The notes: generated from the letters alone by a model not told the origin. Shown: positions 1 to 9,633, counted from the first letter of the stretch. The stretch is 40,383 nt of DNA from Nitrococcus mobilis (GCA_024102725.1 JAGFJL010000139.1:1-40383), one strand, 5' to 3'. Translations and numbers: made by a program.

Positions 1-127
1 ACGAACAGCCACCCGTGCAGTTCACACCGTGGGTGCTGCGGAAGATATTATCGTGCTGCCAGCGGTTGCGGTAAAACTCCTCCCACCGGCGTGTCTTGGG
101 GTTGATAAGATCCTGAATCCAGCCCAT
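1..127 (-). CDS. NarG/NxrA-type molybdopterin oxidoreductase alpha subunit, N-terminus only
   Basis: Only the first 42 codons lie in the window; the gene runs off the left edge. The peptide begins [18 protein letters not shown] and continues to a [13 protein letters not shown] block. This block is the signature N-terminus of the membrane-bound nitrate reductase / nitrite oxidoreductase alpha subunit, where His and Cys residues bind the FS0 [4Fe-4S] cluster (family knowledge). The catalytic subunit carries Mo-bisMGD and interconverts nitrate and nitrite. A GGAGG ribosome site lies about 10 nt before the ATG. The start codon is 75 nt downstream of the cytochrome c stop, so the two are probably one operon. 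The short [21 protein letters not shown] beginning reminds me more of Nitrobacter/Nitrococcus NxrA than of E. coli NarG. This is from memory, so I give no gene symbol. Confidence 0.85.
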   Translation of the reverse strand, partial: MGWIQDLINPKTRRWEEFYRNRWQHDNIFRSTHGVNCTGGCS

Positions 128-202
128 AGCTTGTTAGCCTCCTCGTCGAAATCGTAATTCAGTGGTCATCACTGCTTCTTTACCGATCATTGCCGTTGAC
201 GC

Positions 203-1084
203 TCAGCGCCGCCAACGACCGGTACCCGACACCATGGGCTCACGGACCGCAATAATCCGACGCCGCCAAACGAAGCTCACGATCGCTCCGAGCGCCACGA
301 CCCCGATAATCGACAAGCCAAGCAGCATACCCACCGGCCCACCAGCGGACTGATTGGGACCAGCGGCTTTCGCCTTGAAGAAAGCAAGCAGATCCGCCTT
401 CTCGGAGTCCGTCAGCGGGTCGGCCGAGAAAATCGGCTGCATCGGCGCCATCGCCTCCGGCCAGGTGATTATCGCATCACCGAGCCGGCCGTACGTGGTC
501 GTCAGATCAGGCCCCATGCTGCCGCCACCCAACCCGGCAATGCTGTGGCAAGCGGCGCAGGAGGGACCACCGTTTCGGAAGCTCGACTCACCGGTGAACA
601 ACCGCTCACCCTGTTCGGCCGAGCCCGCGCTCTCCGCCGTAGCCGCGGCTGCCGGGGCCGCGGCCGATTCAGCGGCGCCCCCTCCTGCCGAGGACTGAGC
701 ACCCGCGGCTCCATCTTGAGCCATATAAGCGATCAGATCGTCGATCTGCTGGTTCGACAGCCCCAGGTTGGGCATGGTCATGGGGTATTTTGCACTGATT
801 TCTTTGGCGGTCGGATCGCCGGAGGCGATCATCGCGGCCGGGTCTTTAAGCCATTCCTTCAGCCACGCTTCATCGCGCTCTTTGGTAACTCCCTTGAGAT
901 CCGGACCCACCCTGTCACCTTGGCCAATAGTATGGCAGGCAGCGCATTTTTGCTGGAAGAGCGTAGCGCCTGCGGACGCATCACCCGCCCAAGCGCCCGT
1001 CGTGGACACTCCAAGACCGATCGCCGCCGACACCAACAACACCTGCTTAAACCGCGCTCGCCGCCTGCTCGGGGCATTCAGCAT
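203..1084 (-). CDS. Membrane-anchored dihaem cytochrome c upstream of the NarG/NxrA gene
   Basis: A 293-residue protein with an N-terminal signal peptide (hydrophobic residues 15-32, probable cleavage after AWA). It has two class I cytochrome c domains, with CAACH haem motifs at residues 47-51 and 176-180. An Ala/Gly/Ser-rich linker (about 123-155) separates the domains. A C-terminal membrane helix (about 250-272) is followed by a WRRR stop-transfer. Candidate Met axial ligands are at 102/104 in the first domain and 212/215 in the second. The protein should sit in the periplasm, anchored to the inner membrane, and pass electrons between the neighbouring molybdoenzyme and the respiratory chain. 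Nitrobacter-type nxr loci are known to have a cytochrome c gene next to nxrA. The start is supported by AAGGAGG seven nt upstream. Confidence 0.85.
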   Translation of the reverse strand: MLNAPSRRRARFKQVLLVSAAIGLGVSTTGAWAGDASAGATLFQQKCAACHTIGQGDRVGPDLKGVTKERDEAWLKEWLKDPAAMIASGDPTAKEISAKYPMTMPNLGLSNQQIDDLIAYMAQDGAAGAQSSAGGGAAESAAAPAAAATAESAGSAEQGERLFTGESSFRNGGPSCAACHSIAGLGGGSMGPDLTTTYGRLGDAIITWPEAMAPMQPIFSADPLTDSEKADLLAFFKAKAAGPNQSAGGPVGMLLGLSIIGVVALGAIVSFVWRRRIIAVREPMVSGTGRWRR

Positions 1085-1454
1085 CGCTTAACCTCCTTGC
1101 CCGAGGCGCTGAATTCCTTATTTTCAACGTCCCGCGCGCGTCTACGAAAAGGCCCGCCCGCATCTAAACGCAACGGCCCACGCTCCGCGTGAGCCGTGCG
1201 CCACGTACGACGCCCCTGTTGTGAAGAAAAGCTGCAAAGAAATTTGCAACAACCCGTGCCGGGATATGTAGCACGCGACTCAACCTTTTTCAAGAGACCC
1301 GCGCGCGGCTATCGGTAATTTGCCTACAACCGTGCCTCACCCGCAAACCTCGCCCACGATGGGCAAGTGGAACTCTTGCGGGCAACCGGACCGGCAAAAC
1401 GCCCGGGCGCGCAAATCATCATCCGGACAAGTTTCGAAGATTGCCGCCGGACAC
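1085..1454. other. Intergenic region between der and the cytochrome c gene
   Basis: This 370-nt stretch holds no credible gene. Both flanking genes are on the minus strand, so it carries the end of the der transcript and the promoter and leader of the cytochrome c operon. I see no U-tailed hairpin after der. Confidence 0.6.
1265..1293 (-). promoter_or_regulatory. Candidate sigma-70 promoter for the cytochrome c-NarG/NxrA operon
   Basis: On the minus strand TTGAAA (1288-1293) and TACATA (1265-1270) are separated by exactly 17 nt. The -35 is good and the -10 weak. It would give a leader of about 175 nt before the cytochrome c ATG, long enough for further regulation. I see no clear FNR or NarL box next to it. 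Confidence 0.35.
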
Positions 1455-2885
1455 CTAGCCACGTTTGCGCCGCGCTCGGTTCCGCTTGACGAAAGCGAGG
1501 AGCCGTTTGCGCCGGGCCTGCTGGCGAGGGGAGAGTGCGTTGACACGCCCGGCGTAAGGGTTCGAACCAGCCCGGAGCTCCAAGCGGATGGGGGTCCCCC
1601 AGAGGTCCAATTGGCGTCGAAAGGCATTGATCAGATAGCGCCGGTAGGCGACTGTCAACCGAGCGGTTTGGTTGCCGTGGATGACGATCACCGGCGGGTT
1701 GCGCCCGCCCTGGTGGGCGTAGCGCAGCTTCACCCGGCGTCCTCGCACCAATGGAGGCTGATGCGCGGCCACCGCCTCGGTCAATATTCGGTTGAGCTGC
1801 GGCGTATCGAGTTCGCGGCAGGAGGATGCATGGGCCTGTTGCACGGCCTCGTACAGCAAACCCACGCCGGTACCGTAGAGCGCCGAGATGAAATACAGTT
1901 TGGCGAAATCGAGAAAACCCAACTTGCGCTCCAGCGCGCGGCGGATTTGCGCCCTACGCGAAGGCTCTAGGCCATCCCATTTATTAACCGCCAGCACCAA
2001 TGCACGACCGGCATCGAGCACATAACTGATGATACGGGCATCCTGCTCGGCAATGCCGTCGTGAGCGTTCAGCAGCAAGATCACAACCTGAGCGGCCGTA
2101 ACCGCCTGCAGGGTCTTGATGGCGCTGAACTTCTCCACGGCTTCATAGACCCGACTGCGGCGCCGCATCCCGGCCGTATCGATTAAGGTGTAGGCGAGCC
2201 CGTCGCGCTCAAAGGGAATAAAGATGCTGTCCCGTGTAGTGCCGGGCTGGTCGTGGACGAGCACTCGATCCTCGCCCAAGAGACGATTGATCAGTGTGCT
2301 CTTGCCAACGTTAGGACGCCCGACTATGGCGACCCGAATGCGCTCGCCGGCGGCATCGCTTCGATGGCGGGACTCCGCCGCCTCGTTGCCCGCCGCCGTC
2401 ACCTCCTGCAGCACGGTGGCCATAAGCCGAGCCACACCGGTACCGTGCGCAGCAGCTATGGGGTGCGGGTCTCCCAGACCGAGTGCATAAAAATCCGCCG
2501 CGGCGGCGCGCGCGTCGAGCCCATCTACCTTGTTGGGGACCAAAAACAGCGGCTTGCCCTGCGCGCGCAGCTCGCCTGCAAGCACCTCGTCCACCGCGGT
2601 GGGCCCAGTGCGCGCATCGACCAGAAACAGCACGGCGTCAGCTTGTGCGATCGCCCGGCGCGCCTGAGCTTGGACACCATCACTGATAGCGCCATTGCCC
2701 TGCCCCATACCACCGGTATCCACTACGATATAAGCACACGGCCCGAGTCGCCCTCGACCATACTGGCGGTCACGGGTCAGCTCGGGGAAATCGGCTACCA
2801 AGGCATCGCGGCTGCGAGTGAGGCAATTAAATAAGGTCGATTTGCCGACGTTGGGGCGCCCCACCAATACGATCACGGGTTCCAT
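1455..2885 (-). CDS. der: GTPase Der (EngA), 50S ribosome assembly factor
   Basis: A 476-residue double-GTPase that binds and matures the large ribosomal subunit. Two tandem G domains are visible. The first has GRPNVGKS at residues 9-16, a DTGG switch and NKVD. The second repeats GRPNVGKS, then PGTTRD, DTAG and NKWD. A KH-like C-terminal domain ends in a basic tail. I start it at the ATG giving [16 protein letters not shown], which matches the E. coli start; a TTG seven codons upstream is also open. One oddity: the first G domain reads DFPELTRD where the family normally has DFPGLTRD, a Glu for a conserved Gly in switch I. The gene is monocistronic or ends its operon, and is divergent from fabI. 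Confidence 0.95.
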   Translation of the reverse strand: MEPVIVLVGRPNVGKSTLFNCLTRSRDALVADFPELTRDRQYGRGRLGPCAYIVVDTGGMGQGNGAISDGVQAQARRAIAQADAVLFLVDARTGPTAVDEVLAGELRAQGKPLFLVPNKVDGLDARAAAADFYALGLGDPHPIAAAHGTGVARLMATVLQEVTAAGNEAAESRHRSDAAGERIRVAIVGRPNVGKSTLINRLLGEDRVLVHDQPGTTRDSIFIPFERDGLAYTLIDTAGMRRRSRVYEAVEKFSAIKTLQAVTAAQVVILLLNAHDGIAEQDARIISYVLDAGRALVLAVNKWDGLEPSRRAQIRRALERKLGFLDFAKLYFISALYGTGVGLLYEAVQQAHASSCRELDTPQLNRILTEAVAAHQPPLVRGRRVKLRYAHQGGRNPPVIVIHGNQTARLTVAYRRYLINAFRRQLDLWGTPIRLELRAGSNPYAGRVNALSPRQQARRKRLLAFVKRNRARRKRG

Positions 2886-3267
2886 GGATTCACGCTTTCC
2901 GCCCAATCAAAGCCCCTTAGTGAATTAACGTGGCCCTAATAGCGGACACCGCCCGGGTACCCAGCGTAGTGCGCCACCTACCCGGCTTGGACGCCCTGCG
3001 CCGACGCCACCGCAAAGTATATTTATAACCGCGCAGAGAATACCGCCGGTCAACCCGCGCGTATTGCGACAGAGCATGCGAACCCTCTGCCTCGGCGAAT
3101 GCCGGCGTTTGATGGTAGCATCAAGCAGCGCGGAGCACGACCGTAAGCGCCCTGAAGCCAACGCACGCAAGTGCCGCTTGCGTGCGGGTGCAATAGGAAA
3201 GTAAACAGATAGTCTGGCCGAACCCAATTCGGTCCCCTCCCTAGACTGCCGCAACCGGGAAGATGAC
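2886..3267. other. Divergent intergenic region der/fabI
   Basis: This 382-nt stretch separates two divergent start codons and must hold both promoters. No open frame in it has family similarity that I can see. Its most striking element is the perfect inverted repeat at 3162-3186. I could not choose convincing promoter hexamers. Confidence 0.6.
3162..3186. repeat. Perfect 10-bp inverted repeat upstream of fabI
   Basis: Arms CGCACGCAAG (3162-3171) and CTTGCGTGCG (3177-3186) are exact reverse complements around a 5-nt centre. It lies 82 nt before the fabI ATG. There is no T-run on either side, so it is not a standard terminator. It could be a regulator site or a leader hairpin. Confidence 0.6.
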
Positions 3268-4068
3268 ATGGGATTTCTCCAAGATAAGCGCGCCCTCATT
3301 GTCGGCATCGCCAGCAATCGTTCCATTGCCTGGGGTATTGCCAAAGCCATGTACCGGGAAGGCGCAACACTTGCCCTCACCTATCAGAACGACAAGCTCA
3401 GATCGCGCGTGGAACAGTGTGCGCGGGAGTGCGGCAGTGAACTCGTACTGCCGTTGGATGTTACCGACGATGACCAAATCGAGACCGTTTTCGAGACGCT
3501 CGGTAGGCGCTGGGAAGGTGTCGATATCGTGGTTCACGCCGTCGGCTTTGCACCCCGCGAGGAGTTGCAAGGCTCCTTCGTCGCTAATACGACCCGCGAA
3601 GGATTTCGGATTGCGCAAGATATCAGCAGCTATAGTTTCATCGCGCTGGCGCGGTCTGGACGCTCACTGATGCAAGGCCGCAACGCCGCGCTGCTGACGC
3701 TGACCTACTTGGGCGGCGAACGCGCGCTGCCGAGTTACAATGTCATGGGGCCAGCCAAAGCAAGCCTCGAAGCCAATGTACGATATATGGCCTATGACCT
3801 CGGACCGGAGGGCATCCGGGTAAACGCGGTCTCGGCCGGTCCTATCCGCACCCTGGCGGCTTCCGGAATCAGCGATTTCCGCAAGATGCTAGACTTCAAT
3901 CTCAAAGCCGCGCCGCTGCGGCGCAACGTAACCCTGGAGGAGGTCGGCAACGCCAGTGCGTTTCTCTGCTCGGACTTGGCGCTGGGGATCACCGGCGAGG
4001 TACTGCATGTGGATGCCGGCTTCCATGCAGTCGCGCTCTCCGGAGCCGAACTGACCGACAACCCATAA
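3268..4068 (+). CDS. fabI: Enoyl-[acyl-carrier-protein] reductase (NADH)
   Basis: A 266-residue short-chain dehydrogenase-type enzyme catalysing the last step of each fatty-acid elongation cycle, reducing enoyl-ACP with NADH. The cofactor motif is [13 protein letters not shown] near the N-terminus. The catalytic pair Tyr157-x6-Lys164 lies in the [10 protein letters not shown] segment, and the second active-site Tyr (147) in LTYLGG. Gly93, the residue altered in triclosan-resistant FabI, is kept in [18 protein letters not shown] and [15 protein letters not shown] match E. coli FabI closely in place and length. The ATG follows a GGGAAGA ribosome site. The stop is 8 bp from the convergent ppiD stop, with no visible terminator between them. 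Confidence 0.96.
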   Translation: MGFLQDKRALIVGIASNRSIAWGIAKAMYREGATLALTYQNDKLRSRVEQCARECGSELVLPLDVTDDDQIETVFETLGRRWEGVDIVVHAVGFAPREELQGSFVANTTREGFRIAQDISSYSFIALARSGRSLMQGRNAALLTLTYLGGERALPSYNVMGPAKASLEANVRYMAYDLGPEGIRVNAVSAGPIRTLAASGISDFRKMLDFNLKAAPLRRNVTLEEVGNASAFLCSDLALGITGEVLHVDAGFHAVALSGAELTDNP

Positions 4069-4076
4069 CCGATGCG

Positions 4077-6014
4077 TCACGATTCATCGCCCGCTGGAAC
4101 CTGCTTGCGATCGAGTTCCACATCAGCCTGTTGGCGCAACATACGGATCATCGCCTGCAGGGTGGACTCTGAGTTCAAACGATGCAGCGCCTGGCGCATC
4201 TGCGTGCGCTCGGCCGCGTCGAGCTTGTCGAGCGTGCCGTCGCGCACACCGCGCACTTCCACCACGCCGTAGCCCCCATCCGATAACTCAACTCCTGCCA
4301 GGGCCGGCGCGGCACCGCTTGGATGCGGTAGGCGAAAACCTTGCTCCACAATGGCAGCGGGCGCTTTGTCGCTGCCACGCTGCACCCACCCCACAGCCGA
4401 GTACTGAGCGTGCTGATTAGCCTCAGCCAGAGCTTCGAGGGATTGTCCGGATTTCGCTTTTTCGAGCAACTGCGTACCAAGCTTTTGCGCCTGCTCAGAT
4501 GCCTCTACCGTGATCAGATGCTCGCGGACCCGCTCTCGCACCTCGGCCAGTGGGCGCGCAGCAGCCGGCTTGTGCTGATCGACACGCAAAATCACCTGCT
4601 GCTCATCGCCGAGATCGATGCTTTGACTGTTGAGTCCTTGTTTCAGAACCTCGTCGCTGAAAGCGGCCTTGACAACCTTGGGGTGTGCGGCGATGCCTGC
4701 CTTAGCGCCGGCTTGCGAGAACCAATTGCTTTGGCGGATTTTGAGGCCGAATTTAGCGGCTACCGGCTCGAGACTGTCTGGGTGCTCATAGGCATAGTTG
4801 GCTACTTGATTGCTAAGCTCATAGAAACGCTTGTCAGATTGCCGCTTAAGCAATTCCTGGCGAATCTGAGATTCGACCTCACTGAACGGTTTGACCCCGC
4901 CGGCGCGGCTGGCCGTAACCTCGATCAGGTGCCAGCCGAACCGACTGCGTATGGGCTTACTGATCTCATCGATTGGGAGCTTGAAAGCCGCCTCATCGAT
5001 CGCCTTGGCCATCTCTCCCTGGCGCACGAAACCAAGATCGCCGCCCTGTCGTGCCGAGCCCACATCCTGAGACTCGCGCCGCGCGAGCTCGGCGAAACTC
5101 GCCCCTTGCACGATTCGCTGACGCAACCCCTCGATTCGCCCGCGGGCGGCTTCGATCTGGTGTTGGCTCGCATCCTTCGGCAGTTTGATTAGGATGTGAC
5201 GAACTCGGCGCGCACCAGGGACTGTGAACCGGCTGTCTTTGAATTCCTCGTAAAACCGGCGCACTGCTTTGTCATCCAACTCGAGCTGATCTGCCAAGGC
5301 GTTCTTGGAGAGCTCGATATAGCTGATCTTCACCTGCTCGGGCTGTTCAAATGCTTGTTTGTGCGTATCGTAATATTTTTGGATGGCCTTTGCGTCCACT
5401 TGGGACTGATCCCGGAAATTCACCGGGTCGACTTTGAGCCAGGCCAGATTGCGGCTTTGGCGCTCGAGCGCCACGAATCGTGCCACTTCGTGCTCAGTCG
5501 TCACGGCAGTGCCGGCGATACCGAGTTCCAGCTGCCGCAACAACTGCTGCTGGCGTAGTTGGGCCTCATATTGGTCCGTAGAATAGCCGTTCTGCCGCAG
5601 CACCGTCCGGTAGCGTTCCTTTGAGAATTGGCCATCGACGAGAAAATACGGTTGGCTACGAATAAATGAGCGCAGCGATTCATCCGTCATGCGAAACCCC
5701 TGACTGCGCATGAAATGCAGCAGCACAGCCTGGTCAATTAGGCGGTCGAGTACTTGCGGGCGCAGCTGGTCCTCCTCAAACAGCGCCGGATTGTATTGCT
5801 CACCCAGCAACTCGCGTAATTGGCTTTGCTGGCGCTGCACGGCCGCATCCAATTCGGCGCGCGTGATATCGATGCCGTTGACCGTCGCAACGACCGGGTT
5901 TGAATCTCCCGTAAAATAATTGTAAACGCCGAAAAAAGCGAAAGGGATGATTAGCAGACCAACGATGGTATAAGCCACTATACCTTGCGCCCGATCTCGG
6001 ATAGCTTGCAGCAT
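4077..6014 (-). CDS. ppiD: Periplasmic folding chaperone / peptidyl-prolyl isomerase PpiD
   Basis: 645 residues, close to the 623 of E. coli PpiD. A short cytoplasmic N-terminus is followed by one membrane helix (about 12-33, IVAYTIVGLLIIPFAFFGV). A SurA-N-like chaperone region comes next, then a parvulin domain around residues 265-360 (VRHILIKLPKD to RSRFGWHLIEV) and a long helical C-terminus. It is anchored in the inner membrane near the Sec translocon and assists folding of exported proteins; in E. coli the parvulin domain is thought to be inactive. It is the last member of the clpP-clpX-lon-hupB-ppiD order. Here two tRNA genes and a terminator separate it from hupB, so it probably has its own promoter. 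Confidence 0.93.
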   Translation of the reverse strand: MLQAIRDRAQGIVAYTIVGLLIIPFAFFGVYNYFTGDSNPVVATVNGIDITRAELDAAVQRQQSQLRELLGEQYNPALFEEDQLRPQVLDRLIDQAVLLHFMRSQGFRMTDESLRSFIRSQPYFLVDGQFSKERYRTVLRQNGYSTDQYEAQLRQQQLLRQLELGIAGTAVTTEHEVARFVALERQSRNLAWLKVDPVNFRDQSQVDAKAIQKYYDTHKQAFEQPEQVKISYIELSKNALADQLELDDKAVRRFYEEFKDSRFTVPGARRVRHILIKLPKDASQHQIEAARGRIEGLRQRIVQGASFAELARRESQDVGSARQGGDLGFVRQGEMAKAIDEAAFKLPIDEISKPIRSRFGWHLIEVTASRAGGVKPFSEVESQIRQELLKRQSDKRFYELSNQVANYAYEHPDSLEPVAAKFGLKIRQSNWFSQAGAKAGIAAHPKVVKAAFSDEVLKQGLNSQSIDLGDEQQVILRVDQHKPAAARPLAEVRERVREHLITVEASEQAQKLGTQLLEKAKSGQSLEALAEANQHAQYSAVGWVQRGSDKAPAAIVEQGFRLPHPSGAAPALAGVELSDGGYGVVEVRGVRDGTLDKLDAAERTQMRQALHRLNSESTLQAMIRMLRQQADVELDRKQVPAGDES

Positions 6015-6148
6015 GCTAAATTAACCTGCTCAATGCTTGCGTCTTTAGTTTAAGACTCGACAATCAACCTAACCGCCCCGGACAAGATCTTCTATGAAGC
6101 AGGCGCTGCAGCCATGCTTAGCCAACCCGGCTTGGACGAGTGTGAAGT

Positions 6149-6174
6149 AAAAAGGCGCCCCGCAAGGCGCCTTT
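6149..6174 (-). terminator. Rho-independent terminator after tRNA-Asp
   Basis: On the minus strand AAAGGCGCC (6166-6174) and its complement (6151-6159) form a 9-bp stem with a 6-nt loop, followed by a U run. It lies about 45 nt past the tRNA-Asp 3' end and should end the tRNA-Val/tRNA-Asp (possibly hupB) transcript. Confidence 0.75.
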
Positions 6175-6218
6175 CTCATGTAGTGCGTCGACACACTACA
6201 ATGATTGCCGAAACAAGG

Positions 6219-6295
6219 TGGCGGAGCGGACGGGACTTGAACCCGCGACCTCCGGCGTGACAGGCCGGCATTCTAACCAGCTGAACTACCGCTCC
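6219..6295 (-). tRNA. tRNA-Asp (GTC)
   Basis: 77 nt including an encoded CCA. The acceptor stem is GGAGCGG/CCGCTCC with discriminator G. The anticodon stem CCGGC/GCCGG holds loop CTGTCAC, giving anticodon GTC. The T arm GGGTTCAAGTCCC is standard. It is 11 nt downstream of tRNA-Val and probably co-transcribed with it. Confidence 0.97.
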
Positions 6296-6306
6296 AGTTT
6301 TCTTAA

Positions 6307-6379
6307 TGGGTGGTGAGGGGCTCGAACCCCCGACATTCGCCTTGTAAGGGCGACGCTCTCCCAGCTGAGCTAACCACCC
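6307..6379 (-). tRNA. tRNA-Val (TAC)
   Basis: 73 nt. The acceptor stem is GGGTGGT/ACCACCC with discriminator A, the D arm TAGCTCAGCTGGGAGAGC, and the anticodon loop CTTACAA gives TAC. The genomic sequence after the discriminator is TTA, so CCA is not encoded, unlike the other tRNAs in this window. It lies 12 nt beyond the hupB stop. Confidence 0.96.
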
Positions 6380-6391
6380 GCACGTAGTTGG

Positions 6392-6664
6392 CTAATTTAC
6401 TGCATCTTTCAAAGCCTTACCAGCCTTGAATCCGGGCGTTTTAGATGCCGGAATGGTGATGCTTTCACCCGTCCTGGGGTTGCGGCCAGTACGTGCGGCA
6501 CGCTCGCGAACAGCAAATGTCCCAAACCCGACCAAGGTTACCTGATCGCCTTCCTTTAGAGCATCAGTCACGGAAGCAACGAACGCATCGACAGCACGGC
6601 TTGCAGCTGCCTTAGAAAGGTCGGCCGACTGGGCAACGACTTCGATCAGTTCCGACTTGTTCAT
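6392..6664 (-). CDS. hupB: DNA-binding protein HU-beta
   Basis: A 90-residue histone-like protein that bends and compacts nucleoid DNA as a dimer. It begins [19 protein letters not shown] and carries the family signature [18 protein letters not shown], which lies in the DNA-gripping beta arm around residues 46-64. It ends [11 protein letters not shown], full length for the family. A GGGGAA ribosome site precedes the ATG. Its place between lon and ppiD matches E. coli hupB rather than hupA. tRNA-Val follows 12 nt after its stop and may be processed from the same transcript. Confidence 0.97.
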   Translation of the reverse strand: MNKSELIEVVAQSADLSKAAASRAVDAFVASVTDALKEGDQVTLVGFGTFAVRERAARTGRNPRTGESITIPASKTPGFKAGKALKDAVN

Positions 6665-6918
6665 TCAAGTATTCCCCTGTTGTTCTCTGAGCACCAGCAA
6701 ATTCCCTGGACGCAACCCACCTCGAGAAAGGCGATGACTTCGGCCTCTCTCTCAGCCCTGAAGCAATACCACAGACATCATGGCGGTATGCTAGCGTCCT
6801 CATTTGTTGAGAACAATCTTGACATTCGGGCGGCAGGAGCGCCGCGCCCCATCCCGTTGCGCCTCTTGGCACCCGATGACCTGCGTGTGGATAAAACTCG
6901 CAAACAACGGATATTCTT

Positions 6919-6947
6919 ATTATACGCACCCGGCACGCCGCAACGAA
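6919..6947 (-). promoter_or_regulatory. Candidate hupB promoter
   Basis: A perfect minus-strand TATAAT (6919-6924) has a weak TTCGTT -35 (6942-6947) at 17 nt. It would give a leader of about 250 nt before hupB. The perfect -10 in otherwise GC-rich DNA is the main support. Confidence 0.45.
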
Positions 6948-7026
6948 ACCGGCCTGCCGGGCGTTTTTTTATATAACAGACGCCCTGGAAAGGCGTCAAT
7001 ACGGGCCCCGATTGTTTAGGGAACCT

Positions 7027-7125
7027 CTTATCAATCACCTTCTCGTCATTCCGGCGAAAGCTGGAATCCAGTAAAATCAAAAGCCTGGACACCGGCCTTC
7101 GCCGGTGTGACAAATAAATCAGATG
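7027..7125. repeat. Dispersed palindromic repeat, intact copy
   Basis: The unit starts CTTATCAATCACCTTCTC and ends AAATAAATCAGATG. It contains an imperfect hairpin CCGGCGAAAGCTGG and a perfect one, ACACCGGC-CTTC-GCCGGTGT. A second copy lies at 40095-40264, where a 71-bp segment interrupts it. It begins two nt beyond the lon stop in transcription order, a usual place for REP-like elements, and may stabilise or end the lon mRNA. Confidence 0.8.
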
Positions 7126-7129
7126 CTCC

Positions 7130-9559
7130 TTAGTGGGGCCGGACCACATCTCTTTTTTTGCGTCCCTTGGTGGAACGGCGTTCATCTTTAACAGGCTCTT
7201 GAACTTCGTTTTCGGGCAGCGGGGTTGGCTGCCGGGTCAAAGCGACCTCCAGGACCTCATCGATCCAGCGCACCGGACGGATATCAAGCCGGCTCTTCAC
7301 ATCCTTGGTTATATCGGCCAGATCCTTGCGATTCTCCTCTGGGATCAAGACGGTCTTGATACCGCCACGCAATGCGGCCAGAAGCTTTTCTTTGAGCCCG
7401 CCGATAGGCAGGACTTCACCGCGCAGGGTAATCTCGCCCGTCATAGCCACATCCGCACGAACCGGTATCCCGGTTAGCGCCGATACCAAGGCCAAGCACA
7501 TTCCTATACCCGCACTCGGACCGTCTTTCGGAATGGCCCCTTCCGGGACATGGATATGGACATCTAATTTCTGATGAAACTCCGGATCGATTCCAAGCGC
7601 TCGGGTACGGCTGCGTACTACCGTCATAGCCGCCTGAATGGACTCACGCATCACCTCCCCCAGCTGACCCGTATTAGTCAACCGGCCTTTGCCGGGCACG
7701 ACAGCGGTCTCGATAGTAAGCAGCTCACCACCAACTTCGGTCCAGGCAAGCCCCGTAACGCGGCCAACTTGATCGCTCTCCTCCACGACGCCATAGCGAT
7801 AACGCTGCACGCCAAGGTATTTATCCAGATTCTGCTGGGTAATCAGAACCTTTTTGTCGCGTGGCTTGAGCAATACACTTTTGACCACCTTGCGGCAAAT
7901 CTTGGCGATTTCCCGCTCAAGGTTACGCACGCCCGCCTCACGCGTGTAATAACGCACAATGCCCCGGATTGCGTTCTCGCTGATATCCATCTCACCCTTT
8001 CTGATTCCGTTGGCTTTGCGCTGTTTCGGAACCAAATAACGCAGGGCGATATTGACTTTTTCTTCCTCCGTATACCCCGGCAGGCGGATCACCTCCATAC
8101 GATCCAGCAATGGAGCAGGTATACTCAATGTGTTGGCGGTGCACACGAACATAACATCGGAGAGATCGAAATCGACTTCCAGATAGTGGTCGTTGAAAGT
8201 CGAGTTCTGCTCGGGGTCCAGCACTTCAAGCAACGCCGAGGCCGGATCACCCCGGAAATCCATCGCCATCTTGTCCACTTCATCAAACAAGAACAGTGGA
8301 TTACGGGTCCCCACTTTGGCAAGCTTTTGCAAGATCTTGCCGGGCAGCGAACCGATGTAGGTCCGGCGATGGCCCCGTATCTCTGCCTCGTCGCGTACGC
8401 CACCCAATGACATTCGCACGAATTTGCGATTGACCGTGCGGGCAATGGACTGCCCCAGGGAGGTTTTACCAACGCCGGGCGGGCCAACCAGGCACAAGAT
8501 AGGACCTCTGAGCTTGCGCACACGCTGTTGCACCGCCAGATATTCGACGATTCGCTCTTTGACGCGCTCTAAGCCATAGTGATCGGCATCCAGAATTTTC
8601 TTGGCATGGCGCAAATCATGGCTCACACGCGTGCGCTTCTTCCACGGCACGCTGATGATCCAGTCCAAATAATTACGAACCACCGTAGCCTCAGCTGACA
8701 TCGGTGACATCAAGCGCAGCTTATTGAGCTCCTGTTCCGCCTTTTCGCGAGCTTCCTTGGGCATACCCGAGGATTTGATTTTCTTCTCAAGCTCCTCGAG
8801 TTCGTTCGGGGCGTCCTCCAACTCACCAAGCTCCTTTTGGATCGCCTTCATCTGTTCGTTGAGGTAATACTCGCGCTGAGATTTCTCCATCTGCTGCTTG
8901 ACACGCCCGCGGATACGCTTTTCCACTTGGAGAACATCGAGCTCCCCCTCTATGAGGGCCATCATATGCTCCAAGCGTTTCTGCACATTTTCTATCTCGA
9001 GGATTTTTTGCTTCTCCTCGATCCTGAGCGACATGTGTGCAGCAATCGTGTCGGCTAAACGGCCCGGATCATCGATGCCGGCTAGTGAAGAGAGAATTTC
9101 CGGCGGAATCTTCTTGTTCAACTTGACGTACTGCTCAAACAAGGCGAGCAGCGAGCGCATAATGATTCCGACCTCGCGGTCGCCGCGATAGCCGTTTTCT
9201 TCAAGTCCTTCGACACGAGCCGAAAAATAGGCTCCCGCCGTATCAAGGTGCACGATACGGGCTCGCTCCGCGCCTTCAACCAGCACTTTCACCGTGCCGT
9301 CGGGCAGCTTGAGCATTTGCAAGATATTGGCCACAGTCCCGACCCGATAGATGTCATTGCGCCCCGGGTCATCGACCTCAGCGCTTTTCTGCGCGGCCAG
9401 GAAGATCCGCTTATCTACTTCCATCGCGGCTTCCAGTGCACGGATCGACTTCTCTCGGCCCACGAACAGTGGGATCACCATATGCGGGTAAACGACAACG
9501 TCGCGCAATGGCAGCACCGGTGCGTTATCGATGTAATCGGTCACGGTGTCACTTGCCAT
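7130..9559 (-). CDS. lon: ATP-dependent protease Lon (class LonA)
   Basis: About 809 residues. Lon is a cytoplasmic AAA+ serine protease that unfolds and degrades damaged and regulatory proteins. The N-terminal substrate domain starts [21 protein letters not shown] coiled linker follows, then the AAA+ module with GPPGVGKT (about residue 355) and Walker [10 protein letters not shown]. The C-terminal protease domain has the catalytic Ser in PKDGPSAG and the Lys in PIGGLKEK. I chose the second ATG (9559): the upstream ATG at 9574 belongs to the segment whose GAGGA serves as ribosome site nine nt before 9559. A short basic tail extends past the usual C-terminus. A candidate heat-shock promoter lies just upstream. 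Confidence 0.96.
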   Translation of the reverse strand: MASDTVTDYIDNAPVLPLRDVVVYPHMVIPLFVGREKSIRALEAAMEVDKRIFLAAQKSAEVDDPGRNDIYRVGTVANILQMLKLPDGTVKVLVEGAERARIVHLDTAGAYFSARVEGLEENGYRGDREVGIIMRSLLALFEQYVKLNKKIPPEILSSLAGIDDPGRLADTIAAHMSLRIEEKQKILEIENVQKRLEHMMALIEGELDVLQVEKRIRGRVKQQMEKSQREYYLNEQMKAIQKELGELEDAPNELEELEKKIKSSGMPKEAREKAEQELNKLRLMSPMSAEATVVRNYLDWIISVPWKKRTRVSHDLRHAKKILDADHYGLERVKERIVEYLAVQQRVRKLRGPILCLVGPPGVGKTSLGQSIARTVNRKFVRMSLGGVRDEAEIRGHRRTYIGSLPGKILQKLAKVGTRNPLFLFDEVDKMAMDFRGDPASALLEVLDPEQNSTFNDHYLEVDFDLSDVMFVCTANTLSIPAPLLDRMEVIRLPGYTEEEKVNIALRYLVPKQRKANGIRKGEMDISENAIRGIVRYYTREAGVRNLEREIAKICRKVVKSVLLKPRDKKVLITQQNLDKYLGVQRYRYGVVEESDQVGRVTGLAWTEVGGELLTIETAVVPGKGRLTNTGQLGEVMRESIQAAMTVVRSRTRALGIDPEFHQKLDVHIHVPEGAIPKDGPSAGIGMCLALVSALTGIPVRADVAMTGEITLRGEVLPIGGLKEKLLAALRGGIKTVLIPEENRKDLADITKDVKSRLDIRPVRWIDEVLEVALTRQPTPLPENEVQEPVKDERRSTKGRKKRDVVRPH

Positions 9560-9633
9560 ACCAGAAATCCTCATCGAACTCGACTACATGGCACGGCCAC
9601 CGCTAGGGCGGCCCGTGTACGAACTAAGCCCCA

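Larger units (their letters stand above)
6665..7129. other. Intergenic region lon/hupB
   Basis: 465 nt with no gene that I can support. It holds the likely hupB promoter (6919-6947), a small GACGCC/GGCGTC hairpin near 6980-6998, and a dispersed palindromic repeat (7027-7125) abutting the lon stop. Confidence 0.6.

Noticed and set aside
6929..6970. A CCCGGCA/TGCCGGG hairpin with seven T on the plus strand, considered as a terminator
   Set aside because: No plus-strand gene ends here, the loop is 19 nt, and in the minus direction no U run follows; it overlaps the better supported hupB promoter.
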